Source: Isoetes taiwanensis (Eukaryota; Streptophyta; Lycopodiopsida; Isoetales; Isoetaceae). From it: a DNA stretch of 64,000 bases. This document shows positions 1 through 9,729 of this stretch, one piece after another (positions within the stretch are counted from its first letter, which is position 1; each line of letters begins with the position of its first letter). The position numbers were made by a program, and so were the translations under genes. The notes beneath the pieces were generated by a model that was not told the DNA's origin, searched no databases, and saw nothing but the letters and a program-made list of their open reading frames with translations. Location: positions 5,061,620 to 5,125,619 of the forward strand of contig JAJEKV010000072.1 in the NCBI GenBank assembly GCA_021234155.1, in the 5' to 3' direction.

Positions 1-631
1 TTGCCGGATATATGCAACCTAGAAGCAACTCGCATGCATGCCACAATTACCTCCGAAAAAACACTGAAGGAAAGCTCTGTGGGCCTGCCACAATTATCTT
101 CAAAAAAACTCTGGAGGAAGGCTCTGCAGCTCTGGGCATATCTTTGTCTAGTTTTGGATCACTCTGCTCTTATTTTAAAGCATAGACTGCAAATTCACAG
201 GGCAGAAAGGTCTGGCATTGCACCAGTGGATACCATACTAACCGATTTTTGTGAAAATCGCCAAATTTTGAGTTGCTACTGGTAGATTGTTTGTTAGATT
301 CAAAGCTAGCGCTACAGGGATCATCTGAAAGCTATAGATCAAGGGGTATTTCGACAATATATCAAAATACAGGGGTATTTTGATAAATACCTCAAAATAG
401 AGGGGTATTTTTAAAATCTTCCCAAAAAAAAAAACTAGCAAAAACGCAAGCTTTTGGCAAGGTAAAATATGTTAGGTTTATGGTTGTTCATATGTTTGTG
501 ACTTTTTTATTCATTGTTCTTGTTTTTTGTTTTTGAGGTAGCAGTTTGAAGGACCTCGCTTAGCTTACGTGCTTTTGCATAGTTGATGTGCATGTGATAC
601 ATTTGATATGTTTTTTGTCATGTCATTGAAC
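1..631. other. AT-rich stretch without a recognisable gene
   Basis: The open frames here are short and show no family similarity I recognise. The only structure is a cluster of near-identical short motifs at 341-411, listed separately. The stretch ends at the microsatellite tail of a LINE remnant. Confidence 0.5.
341..411 (+). repeat. Three spaced copies of AGGGGTATTT
   Basis: AGGGGTATTT (or AAGGGGTATTT) occurs near 341, 371 and 401, about 30 nt apart, separated by AT-rich sequence with partial inverted copies such as AAATACCTC. A related motif in the opposite orientation (AAATACCCC) lies near 12,940. It may be the edge of an old mobile element or a decayed minisatellite. No function is evident. 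Confidence 0.5.
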
Positions 632-1362
632 AAGATAAGATAAGATAAGATAGATTTTTACGTCCACGGGAACCCAACAGGCTATGGGACGGCACATGCA
701 AGGGCAACAGCCCATCTAAAACCTGGGGACTAGGCCCCATCACCAAACACAATAACCAAATATTAAAAGGCTACCAAGAATAAGATAAGATAATGCTAAT
801 GCTAGTAGTAAATTTATGCTTCTAAAATTATCTAGACATAGCCAGTCCAAGGATTGGAAGGCCATTGATCTAGAATAATTGCTGCGCCTCCCCTGTACAC
901 TGCCCCTTTCTTTTGCAGGCGGGCTGCCCTCACCTTGCAGAGCTCCTCCTTACGGTTACACAATTGAAGAGGGGAGAGGTCCTCCTGTACTGAGAAACTA
1001 GTCCCTCTGAGATGGTTTCCATGCTGAAGAACATGTAAGCGGCTAAGAGTGTCTTGAAACCGAACCAAAAGATGGCGAGGACGATCAGGTCTTGCCGCTC
1101 CCACCCTAGTAGCGGAGACAACTCCACCAGCCTTCACATGCATGACATCAGTGAAAAAATGCAAAGCAGCATCCATATCAGAAAGGGCATCATCTTCTGC
1201 CTCTGCAACCCCTATAATACGCAAGTTCAGGCTCCTAGTAACAGAAGATACTGAGGTAGCCTGCTCCTGTTTGCTAGCGCGGCACTGCGACTCCTGGTCC
1301 CCTTGGGATTGTGGAGATGCCTGTACGCCCACCGCAACATATTCCCTTTCCAATGTCTGCAC
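632..1362 (-). mobile_element. 5'-truncated LINE remnant with ORF1 and 3' UTR but no ORF2
   Basis: Read on the minus strand, an L1-type ORF1 (832-1362) is followed within about 35 nt by a 3' UTR-like block (655-800). That block ends in a short tandem tail of TATCT-type units (632-653). No endonuclease or reverse transcriptase lies between ORF1 and the tail, so the copy is either internally deleted or belongs to an ORF1-only family like the mammalian half-LINEs (HAL1). The 5' side is truncated inside ORF1: the frame stays open for only a few codons upstream of the first Met. A second LINE 3' end at 19.57-20.06 kb has the same architecture, with a different microsatellite tail. Confidence 0.65.
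832..1362 (-). CDS. L1-type LINE ORF1 protein, C-terminal two thirds (RNA-binding)
   Basis: This open frame of 176 residues has the layout of the L1 ORF1 protein core. An RRM-like segment starts at about residue 45 (strand LNLRIIGV) and continues through a typical strand LLVRFQD near residue 100. A C-terminal domain follows, with SVQEDLSP near residue 125 and a basic helix (RKEELCKVRAARLQKKG). In this family the protein coats LINE RNA as a trimer. The N-terminal coiled coil expected upstream is absent, which agrees with 5' truncation. The frame is intact although the element looks dead. The first Met is probably internal to the original protein. The family call rests on the residue pattern only. 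Confidence 0.7.
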   Translation of the reverse strand: MQTLEREYVAVGVQASPQSQGDQESQCRASKQEQATSVSSVTRSLNLRIIGVAEAEDDALSDMDAALHFFTDVMHVKAGGVVSATRVGAARPDRPRHLLVRFQDTLSRLHVLQHGNHLRGTSFSVQEDLSPLQLCNRKEELCKVRAARLQKKGAVYRGGAAIILDQWPSNPWTGYV

Positions 1363-1944
1363 TTCCGCTTCAACATAATGTATAATAATTTACATTTGTC
1401 CAAACTAAACGATGTCAATAAAGTCATTGGCAATTCATCTACATATACTAGTCCATCATTGCTTGTATATAGAAAAATTGATTTGTGTTTATGATTGTCC
1501 ATGCTTATTAATGTTGTTGATGATATGCAAGAGACCTCGGGCAAATATAAACATTACAGCATTATCTGAAGTGCAATGCTCGGCAGGCAAATCCAAGCTT
1601 TGCGGAATCAATACTATAACTAACTAGCTCTCAACAATCCAAGCTCGATAATGCTTATGCCAGGTTATTTGGGTGTAAGAACTTGGTTGTGGCCAAATAA
1701 GCACATGCTGTAAGTCAAATTTTAGTTCTGACTGACTGGCAGACTATATATCTTGACAATAAAAAATACTTGGACGGACATGAATCCATCCAAGCTTAAA
1801 TAAACCATGTTTATCATGGATATCAAAGAGTTCCTCCTCGTTGACCGTTTGGCACTATACAAGAAAGAGATTACAAGATCAAGAATCAACATGACAATAT
1901 TAGCAAGAAAGGTATCAATCTATTGTAAAAAACTTACTGCATTT
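1363..1944. other. Unassigned stretch before the long repeat
   Basis: No gene, RNA or mobile-element signature was recognised. Small open frames on both strands look like chance. Weak similarity to the sequence left of copy 2 begins near 1,935. Confidence 0.4.
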
Positions 1945-1969
1945 GAGGTCCCTCCCTGCTTAAGGATTG

Positions 1970-4959
1970 ATCAGGTAACTATAATGTGTTCAAACAATTT
2001 CTGTAACCTAGGATATGCAATGACGACCTCTTATAGCCAATAGTCAGAAAAGGGATTTTTCTAGGGATGGAGTTAAGATTCCAAGCAAGAAACAAAAAGA
2101 ACAATGAAAATATGGAAAGCAAACTTTTACCTAAATGCAATCATAAAACAAAATGTTATGATGACCGCCAGAACAATTGAACTTCCTCGTTAGATATATG
2201 CAGGCACCATATTGAATCCAATACTCATTTCTATCATGGGTGTGCAGATTTTAGTATGAAACCCATCCCTGCCGGTTGCAATGAAGTTTTTAGCCCCTTT
2301 CCCTTTCGTTGTTTGTATTTCGCATTAGCAATTTTGTTCTAATTACTTTCTTTGATTTCAACTCTATAGAGGGAAGCCTAATGCTGCTTCAGGTGTTTAA
2401 TGCTTAATGTAGACGCACCCAAACCAACCATGTTTCATGTCGTCAATCAACCTTCATACACATTACTCTTACCAGGTAATTTAAAGGGGGCTATTCATAA
2501 GGTCTTTTGTAGGTAGAAGGATTTTTGTAGCAATTGTTGTTATAGGACAGGAAAGTTCTCAATTTACATATAAAATGTTAATTTGAAACAGTTGGGAACA
2601 TGGGCCTGGTTGATCCAGGACTCCAGAATGTGGCATCTTCTATAGTTGGGAGGATAGTTTTCCTTATCAGTTGCCTTTCCCAAGTTATGTTGCAGGAAGA
2701 CGTGACTTGTGTCTTCCTTTATTTTGCTTTCGGACTCTATGCTGCAAAAGACCAAACAGGCATGGGCTTTTGCTCCATGCTGCAAGATGGCTCTAAACCA
2801 TCTCAATGCCACATGTGGTGCATACTTCCTTTCATATGATTACAAATTGCAAATCATTTGAGACAATATTCAAAGAACTCTGAGTCTATCAGTACAATGG
2901 TGCTAAAGGAGTAGGCAATAGTGAGTGAGTTCCAATTCTATAGGCACAAAGATTAGGGTGGATAAAGAAAAACTGAATAGAAATGCTTGAAGGTTTAGGT
3001 AAAAGGATAGGAGTGACATTGAGCAAGGTCAAATCCATGGGTATGAAAGGTAAAAATGACATCTAAATAAGAAGGGAACAAAAGATAAGGGATAAGCAAA
3101 TATAAGAAAGTGGAGATTTAAAAATAGGATATATGCATCTCAAATTCCAAAGATCTCAGTAGTATCAGCACAATCAATCATCTGACACAAAGATTAGCAC
3201 AAAAGAAGTAGACAATGGTGAGTGAGGTCTAGGTTCATAGGCACAACGATTAGGTTAACATTAAGTAAGCACAAAAGGTTTACTCAAAAAATTAACAGCA
3301 TTCACGAGCGCAAAAGGTAAAAGTGACACACAATTTCTATCCAAGAGTGAGACCCTATAACACCACAACCCATGTCAGATGTGTGACTTTGAATCAATGA
3401 CTTCTGATAAATGGGGCCTTATGGTTATATTCATAATGACATTTGAAAGGAGAGGAGCCATCATATGGAAGGAACTAAGGTTTTGTGATTAGTTTAGTCT
3501 AATTAAACGAAACTTTGATATATGGATATAATTTCGACACAGCAAGGAGGTGGCAGAGCAAGGATCTGGATTGGGGAAGAGCAAGGATGTGGTTTGGGGC
3601 AGAAAAAGGAAATTGTTCTACGACGGTTAGCAACAAAAATAATGACAGTCAATTCCTCTCCATAATTCAAAGCATATTGTTAACTGATTGTGCAGGCAAG
3701 CAATTTTTTCGTGATTGTTTATGTGACCCGCATGATCTTTATGAGCTAGCTAGCAGTGCTAGTTTTAAAAGTCTTCGTGGGCTTTATAAGATAGGTGGCA
3801 TCTTTGGGGATTTGAGTTGGTCTCTATGAGGCCAAGCCATAAGAGCAGGGCTGGACATGTTCTGAGTGCGAAAGTTGTCTCAGTCACCGCAAAATATCCT
3901 GTATTGTTAAACATGAAAACTACTGCAAACCAAGAAAATAAAACATGATTGATCTTGTTGTGTTGCAGCACATGCTGTGCTTAAGGACTAAGCACCACAA
4001 AAATTTCTGTCATGAAAAAACCCAGAATTTGAATTCCAACGTAATATAAGAAACATTATCTTCCTAAGTAGAATTAAAGCATGGTGCTCGAGTTGCAGGC
4101 TACTTCTCTGATTCTCCACATGTATTCGAAAAGAAAGTTTAACATCGTTTGTCAGATCCTTTTGTCCCTGATCATACACTTTTGAATAAGTGAATGTAAT
4201 GAGAACCAAATTTTAGTTTCCATTCTAATTGCAACTGCTGAAGTTCCAAAGATTGGATTTGGCAGTAGATTTTATGTTTTCTGACAAGCAATGGAGCTAA
4301 AGAAGTGAAGATCCTGCGACCCAAGACCATGAAAGTAGTAAGGGTGAGTCTATCAAATACATTGATGCTTACCAGGAGAAGAAGTGAATACCCAGCTTTA
4401 TATACTTAGAAAAAGGCGAGCATACTAGAGATGTTGTAAGCCATGCTCTTCAACAACCTGGGCAACATGAATGATAACAATAGCGCTAGGTGCTTGCAGG
4501 TCAGAATAGAAATTCTGAAAGCATGCATTAAGGCCTCCGATAATCCAGGCAACAATAAGGTTGAGGCTGGTCCGTCGATCAGAACAATTAAATCAGTAGA
4601 TAGAGAAAGGGGTAATGCTATGGTGTTTGGCTGACGCTAAAAGGAGTGCAAAAGGGAATTAAGAAAAGACAGATTGGCAAAGAAACTAGGATTCAAAGCA
4701 AATTCCACGACTCAAAATCCACTTTAAATCTTAGTGCTATGGATGAAAGCTAGCAGATTTAAGCATAGGAAGAAAAAGAAACGAGCAGCTAAATGGTTAA
4801 CTATGCAAAGAAGTGCTAAAGTACTGGCTGCAGTAGAAAGAGGTAGGAAATAATTGCCCTGCACATGGATATAAGAAAAGAAGAATGGCCATGCACATAG
4901 ATATAAGAAAACACAAGCAAACAAGACAAGACAAGCAATATTATTGAACAGCGGACATA
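1970..4959. other. Copy 1 left part, no confident gene
   Basis: About 3 kb of AT-rich sequence, shared with 48,730-51,680. Open frames are short (104 residues or fewer) and their translations are not kept open in copy 2. No splice-bounded coding segment or known domain was seen. Confidence 0.4.
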
Positions 4960-5556
4960 ACCTTAGCCGGCCATGGCAAGATTAATCTGAGCGGTCAGAA
5001 TACAGCTGTCGGCCATGTGAAGCCGAGTTGGCTGAGGCCGATCAAACACATTTCTGCAAAAAAAATAGTTAACAAATCCTTGGCCAGTCTGCATAGCAAG
5101 AAATGCACTCTACTCAGACTGCTCGAAAATCGAAGAGGCAAAATCCAGTACAAAAAAATGGCAGCGCAAAGAGGAGACCAAAAATAAGAAAATACAAAAC
5201 CTTCCATAATCTAATCACAATAGAACGAGAGTAAGAAAGGTGCACACAAGATAGAGATGATACATAGATGTAGAATAACTAGAAGAATGGCGCAAGAGCA
5301 GAGCAGTAGATGTCTAAGAAGCAGGAAACAGAGGCAGGGAAGAAATGGAAAGTGTCATGAACCTACACGAAAACAAGGAAAATACGTAGAAAATATGCAA
5401 GAAATACAGAAGAAATATGCCAAGACCGATAAAGAATCTAATATATGAACAGGAATCAAGAGTACAATGGCCCGAAGACAAGCAGGAACACGAGACAGAT
5501 GCCTAGAAGGCTTAAGACTGGCGTTGAACCAGAATGGTTTGACAAGAAGGAGATGC

Positions 5557-5568
5557 CTCCTTATATAT
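5557..5568 (-). promoter_or_regulatory. TATA box in the gypsy LTR
   Basis: TATATAAGG on the minus strand, about 300 nt downstream of the presumed LTR start and upstream of a C/T-rich segment. The position fits the U3-R boundary of a plant LTR. Confidence 0.5.
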
Positions 5569-5711
5569 CTAGACCAACGGTCAGGATCGCGCCACTCCAA
5601 TGGATGAGATCATGCCAAGTGTCGCGCATGCATATTGGTTCTAGAATATTCTAGAACCTCCTGGAAACGGTCCCACATATGAGAAAGATGTGAGGGGATG
5701 TCTTTAACAAA

Positions 5712-5785
5712 TATTGGTAGCGCACTTGGCAAAAGTGTGTGAGTCGCAACTAGGAGGTTGCGAGTTCAAAGTCTGTCTTGTGCAA
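5712..5785 (+). other. tRNA-like segment (A-box and B-box) inside the LTR, possible SINE head
   Basis: On the plus strand, GGTAGCGCACTTGGC (5,716-5,730) resembles a tRNA D-arm/A-box. GGTTGCGAGTTCAAAGTC (5,757-5,774) resembles a T-arm/B-box, with about 30 nt between them as in tRNAs. I cannot fold a complete cloverleaf with a clean acceptor stem. A tRNA-derived SINE head or fossil is more likely than a functional tRNA. The partner near 52,410-52,490 keeps the order of boxes. Confidence 0.35.
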
Positions 5786-5866
5786 CTGCCCATTTGCATC
5801 TGTGTGATGACTATCTTTTGTACATACGAGTATAATGTTCGTATGATATGAATATCCGTATGGTCG

Positions 5867-6558
5867 TCACGCCATCCCCCTCTTACGACGGCGACGAGTC
5901 CTCGGAGCTGGGGCCAGAGTACTCAAACTTGGCTTATCCGGGTAACGTCGGTGAAACTCGGCAATTTTATCAGGAGCATTAGTCAAATTCTCTGTAGGTT
6001 CCCAGGTTCTATCACTTGGCGAGTAACCTTTCAATCGACAAAGTAATACAATCTTCGGCGAAGAAACTTGGAGTCCAGAATCTCTCGAACCTTGAACTCC
6101 TCATGATCATCAATTCTACTGGTGGTGGCGACAGGGGAACGCGATCCGGGAAAGTATTGACTGTGTAGGGCTCCAATAGAGAAACATGAAATATTGGATG
6201 AAGCCGAACAACTGGAGAGAGCTCGAGTCGGAATGCCACATTGCTGATCTGAGCCGTGATCCGGTAAGGACCAAGGCGACGATAGTCAAGCTTGTTACAG
6301 GGACGTGAGGTAGGGAGGTCCCTACGAAGAAGCCAGACAAGGTGACCAACGTGAAATTTAGGAGCTTCTTGTCAAATCGGCATAATGCCGATAGCGTTCT
6401 TGTGCTCGGTGAAGATGATGCTGAAGATCCGATTGAAGAGCCTGGAGTTTCTCAAGTCGAGACTTGGCACTAGGATTGACCGAAGGGATCAACGAAGATG
6501 CTGACCAAAGTTCAGAAAGAACGGAGTCTGGCCAGTGGAGGCATGTACTAAGTTATTA
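5867..6558 (-). pseudogene. Ty3/gypsy pol C-terminus: integrase end and chromodomain, truncated
   Basis: Minus-strand translation gives, in order, the end of the integrase core (NNLVHASTGQTPFF), a basic linker, and the GPF/Y-type segment ending in HPIFHVSLLEPY. A chromodomain tail follows (WEPTENL-like ending, then DKIAEFHRRYP) and a basic C-terminus ending at TGA 5,867-5,869. The reading shifts frame at least twice in about 690 nt. Upstream pol, gag and the 5' LTR are missing: the match stops abruptly at 6,558, where the palindrome-rich intron starts. The remnant is therefore dead. The order of motifs makes the family call secure. Confidence 0.85.
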
Positions 6559-6991
6559 TAGCGAGGTTCACGCTAAGCGTGAACTGGAGGTTTGACAGTT
6601 AGAGATAGCAGTGTTCAATGAGGTTATGTAGTGTGAAATATGGATGCATAAAGGGTACGTAGCTTAAAATGTGGATGCATACTAATTTAGCTTCAAATTC
6701 ACGCCAAGCATGGTTCACAATAGGAGCTACCAACACGCCAAGCGTGAATTATACTAATTTAGCTTTAAATTTATGCCAAGCGTGATCTCTTGTTTTGAAA
6801 AGCATTCTAAAAATGTTTATCTTCTTTTGCGTGAATTGCTTTGTTTTAAAAGCACGCCTGTCGTGAATTGCATTAGTAGCTTAATTCATTTCACGTCAGG
6901 CGCTTTCTATGTTGATCAATTCAGTTCTATTCAAATCGCGCCCGGCGTGTTTCTGTTCTATGATACTGATTCAATGTCTGTACTATTGTAG
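6559..6991 (+). repeat. Intron-like segment with a cluster of GC-rich palindromes
   Basis: This AT-rich segment ends in a plausible 3' splice site (TATTGTAG, 6,984-6,991) and holds about eight short GC-rich palindromic or half-palindromic motifs. The first is a perfect 19-mer, GTTCACGCTAAGCGTGAAC (6,566-6,584). Others lie near 6,698-6,713, 6,734-6,750, 6,769-6,787, 6,827-6,835, 6,852-6,870, 6,889-6,908 and 6,934-6,952, following the form TCRCGCC-n-GGCGYGA. The motif is much richer in GC than its surroundings. I know of no element or binding site that matches. The first 19-mer is preserved at 53,264-53,282 in copy 2. Confidence 0.65.
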
Positions 6992-8881
6992 TCCATACAT
7001 GGAGCAACTACGCCATGCCCGTCAACAGTGGGTGGAATATGGCTGCCCATTACCCACCAGACAGGGCGGGTCAAAGTCTGCGGCATTCAAGCTACTGGAG
7101 CGGACTCTGTCGCAGACAATTATACAGGAGAAGAAGAAGACTGCAAGAAAATCAAAGAAAAAAGGTGGTGATGACATTGCAGATCCTTCTGATAGCACAT
7201 CTAGCAGGTCAGGTCCAACAGACTCGTATAAGATTGTCTTTTGTAAGGAGGCAGTATGGCACAAGTGGAATGAATTCTGGGACGCTTATGCAGAAAAGAA
7301 GCTGCCAGATACTATGGGTAGGGTGCCTCCTGTTGATGTAAGCATCTTTGACTTGAATGTGACAGAGATGAGAAAGACTCAGGGGCTAGACGACACTGAG
7401 ACCATTTGGATTTTAGACCAGTGCCTGAAGAAATCACACTTTCACTAAGGATAGGATGTCCTTCGTTGAGTGCTGTAGTCATGTGAAGGATGTACGTATA
7501 ATGAAGTCAGCTGTAGGAGCTGAGTTACAAAGGTTATCGGGGGATGTGGCATTATCTGAAATTAGATTGCTGGACAAATACAAGGTCAGTAATGATGACA
7601 TCAAGAAGTTTGTATTCTGGTCAAAGGACTTCCTAAAGAATTGGAAGGCTAAAAATGCAAAACATAAAGAGACTCTACCCCCTAAGGTACTGGCCGAGTT
7701 GAGAAGAAAAGTGGCCCCTGTGAAGAAGATTACTAGAGAAGAAGACACTGTCCAGTATTCAGTCTCCACTGGGTACAAAGGTCTCTTGCCAGAATCAACT
7801 ACTTGCCTTATAAATATATCACTCTTTGTGTTGGACAGTAGGGGTGGGAGAGGAGATATGGGCATGAACCAGAAGGACTACAGCATCTTCTTTACCAGCT
7901 ATATAGGATTGACAACTGAGAGGTCCTTTACTATTGTCATCGTTTGTCCTTTGGGTGACTCACATCTGCATGTACTATCCACTGCTCATGATTTGAAGTG
8001 CCTCAAAGTAGTTATTAGGGAGGGATGCCTAATATATGATGTTAAGGATAATGAGCTGCGAACAGCATGGAAGATGGCACATGTGATCTTCATTATGATA
8101 TCCATGCTGTCAGACGGGGAATATGATAATGCTAAGGCCAAGGGTGACAATAGCAGTGTATGGGAATGTTTTCTTCTAGATGATCCAGACTTAACAACTA
8201 TATTCTATCATACGAATCAGGATCAAGATCAGGAACATGATGAGTCAGAAGAGGATGAGGATGAGGATCGGGACCCTCTCCTAAGTGGTGAAATCAAGTA
8301 CAAGCTACTAACTAAGGAGAAGGGCCCCTTAAATAAAAATGGATTTCCCTCGTCTATGGCTGCTTACCTCGTCGAGGCATTTGCTCCAATTGATACAACG
8401 TGCTTGGAGCTTCATGTTGGAGGTTATATTGCCCGAGAGGCTCTTATGGGTGTTAGAAGATGTCACTGCTTTGTGAGTGATGAGCAGGCCAAAGACTTTC
8501 TTGAACCATTCCTCATGCATGTACTTGTCAAATCTCCTAAAGGTCCTTATGGCAACCTGAAATCTTCAGCAATCAAAAGTCTCGTGGACTTGTCCAATTC
8601 AAAAATGGACGATGGTTCTGGTGAGGGAACTAGTAATCCGCAGCCTGATAAGGAAAGTAATGACCAAGTGGCTGCTAAACTGGCTGCTCAAAGTAATGTG
8701 ATGAAGGCAAACACTCTAGTGATTCACAGGTTTGCCAAATCAATACTAAAGTAATGTCAGTTGTGAAGGATGTAGAGGAACTAATAGAAAATAACAATTC
8801 TAACAGTCAGAAGAGCACGGAGATTAAGGGTGGCGAAGGGGAGAATGACGCCGACGACGGCAGCGAAACTGAAGATGATAG
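6992..8881 (+). CDS. Large exon of an unidentified protein (N-terminal part of a phosphatase-like gene), frame broken twice
   Basis: Three overlapping open pieces read as one protein: 6,999-about 7,440, 7,456-8,735 and 8,739-8,881. One-base shifts near 7,440 and 8,735 join them. The first piece starts after a 3' splice site; the first Met is at 6,999. Visible features are a basic tract (KKKTARKSKKKGG) near residue 60, a central region of some 400 residues with no motif I recognise, an acidic run (EEDEDED) near 8,240-8,270, and an acidic low-complexity end (GENDADDGSETEDD). The segment ends at GATGATAG/GTATGG, a good 5' splice site. Joining it to 9,093 keeps the frame into a phosphatase domain. 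The N-terminal exon or exons are missing upstream, replaced by the gypsy remnant. Function is unknown. A transposon-encoded origin is possible. Confidence 0.6.
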
Positions 8882-9092
8882 GTATGGCCTTACAGATGAA
8901 ATGGCGCTACGCATGATTTAATTTATCTTAGCTTTGAATTAAATCGCGCCAAGCATGCTTTGATTATATTTCATTATCACACTAAATCACGCCGAGCACA
9001 ATTTGGTTAAGACTAACTCAAATCACGCCTGGCGCGTTTGTATTATTTGTGTGATCATATCTTGCTGACCAGATACACGTTTGATGTTTCAG
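8882..9092 (+). other. Intron of 211 nt carrying three GC-rich palindromes
   Basis: Bounded by GTATGG (8,882) and TGATGTTTCAG (ending 9,092). Removing it joins an AG-ending codon to C, giving Ser and an open frame on both sides. Inside are three motifs of the family seen upstream: 8,943-8,958 (TCGCGCCAAGCATG), 8,986-8,999 (TCACGCCGAGCAC) and 9,023-9,038 (TCACGCCTGGCGCG). Confidence 0.6.
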
Positions 9093-9729
9093 CTTGCCTT
9101 GCGTTTCTAAGAAGGTTGTGGTATTCGACCTAAACGGAGTCCTTTGTAAGACTTTTTCGAAACATAAAGTGGCTAGAGATCAGTTTCATCAGACACCAGT
9201 AGAATCAAACACCAAGTGGATCTATCCGCGGCCGCACTTGAAGGAGATGCTAGATGAGGCATTTAGGTTATTTCGAGTTGGTATTTGGTCATCCATGGAA
9301 CTAAAGAACATCAAGGATACTTTGGAGGCACTGGGGGAAATGCGTAGACATTAGTTGACCTTTTGGGATCAGAACAAATGTGTGAAGTTCACTAATCCCA
9401 AAGATCCAACTGGCAAGCCTATCTTCATCAAACACTTGAGTAACATGATGGACGAACTTGGTATCGAGAATAAGGATGATATAATCATAGTGGATGATGA
9501 TGCTCTCAAATGCTTCTACAATCAAACGCAGGCCCTGAATCCACCATCTTACGATCCAAAAAATTTTGCGACAGATGATTTTCTGGTGAAGTTTATGTCT
9601 ATTATGAATAATTTGGCTATGGGGATGATGGTGCGTGAAGTGTTAGATTCACACCCAGAACTAGATAGAACGGCTGACATAGAACCACACCTTGTTAAAT
9701 ACGTGGAAAAACATGGATTGATCCCTTAA
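9093..9729 (+). CDS. HAD-superfamily FCP1/NIF-like phosphatase domain (C-terminal exon), one in-frame TAG
   Basis: Begins after the TTTCAG splice site. HAD motif I reads VVVFDLNGVL near residues 8-17. Motif II is GIWSS near residue 68. Motif III is IIVDDD near residue 130. This order is that of FCP1/NLI-interacting-factor phosphatases. The second Asp of the usual DxD motif is Asn, as in several plant FCP-like proteins, so activity is uncertain. An in-frame TAG at 9,352-9,354 interrupts the frame (context RRH-stop-LTFWDQ), and the same TAG is kept in copy 2 at 55,994-55,996. The frame then runs to TAA at 9,727-9,729. With the upstream exon it forms one predicted fusion protein. Substrate and location are unknown. 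Confidence 0.75.

Larger units (their letters stand above)
4960..5869 (-). mobile_element. 3' LTR of a Ty3/gypsy retrotransposon (approximate limits)
   Basis: On the minus strand the pol stop codon (5,867-5,869) follows a purine-rich tract (AAGAGGGGGATGG), a good polypurine tract. The LTR would then start TGACGACC at 5,869. About 300 nt in is a clear TATA box (TATATAAGG near 5,557-5,568), as expected for U3/R. The U5 end is not fixed. I place it near 4,960 because a TGTTCA-type end falls there, but no target duplication could be tested since the 5' half of the element is missing. The partner copy lies near 51,680-52,575. Confidence 0.5.
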
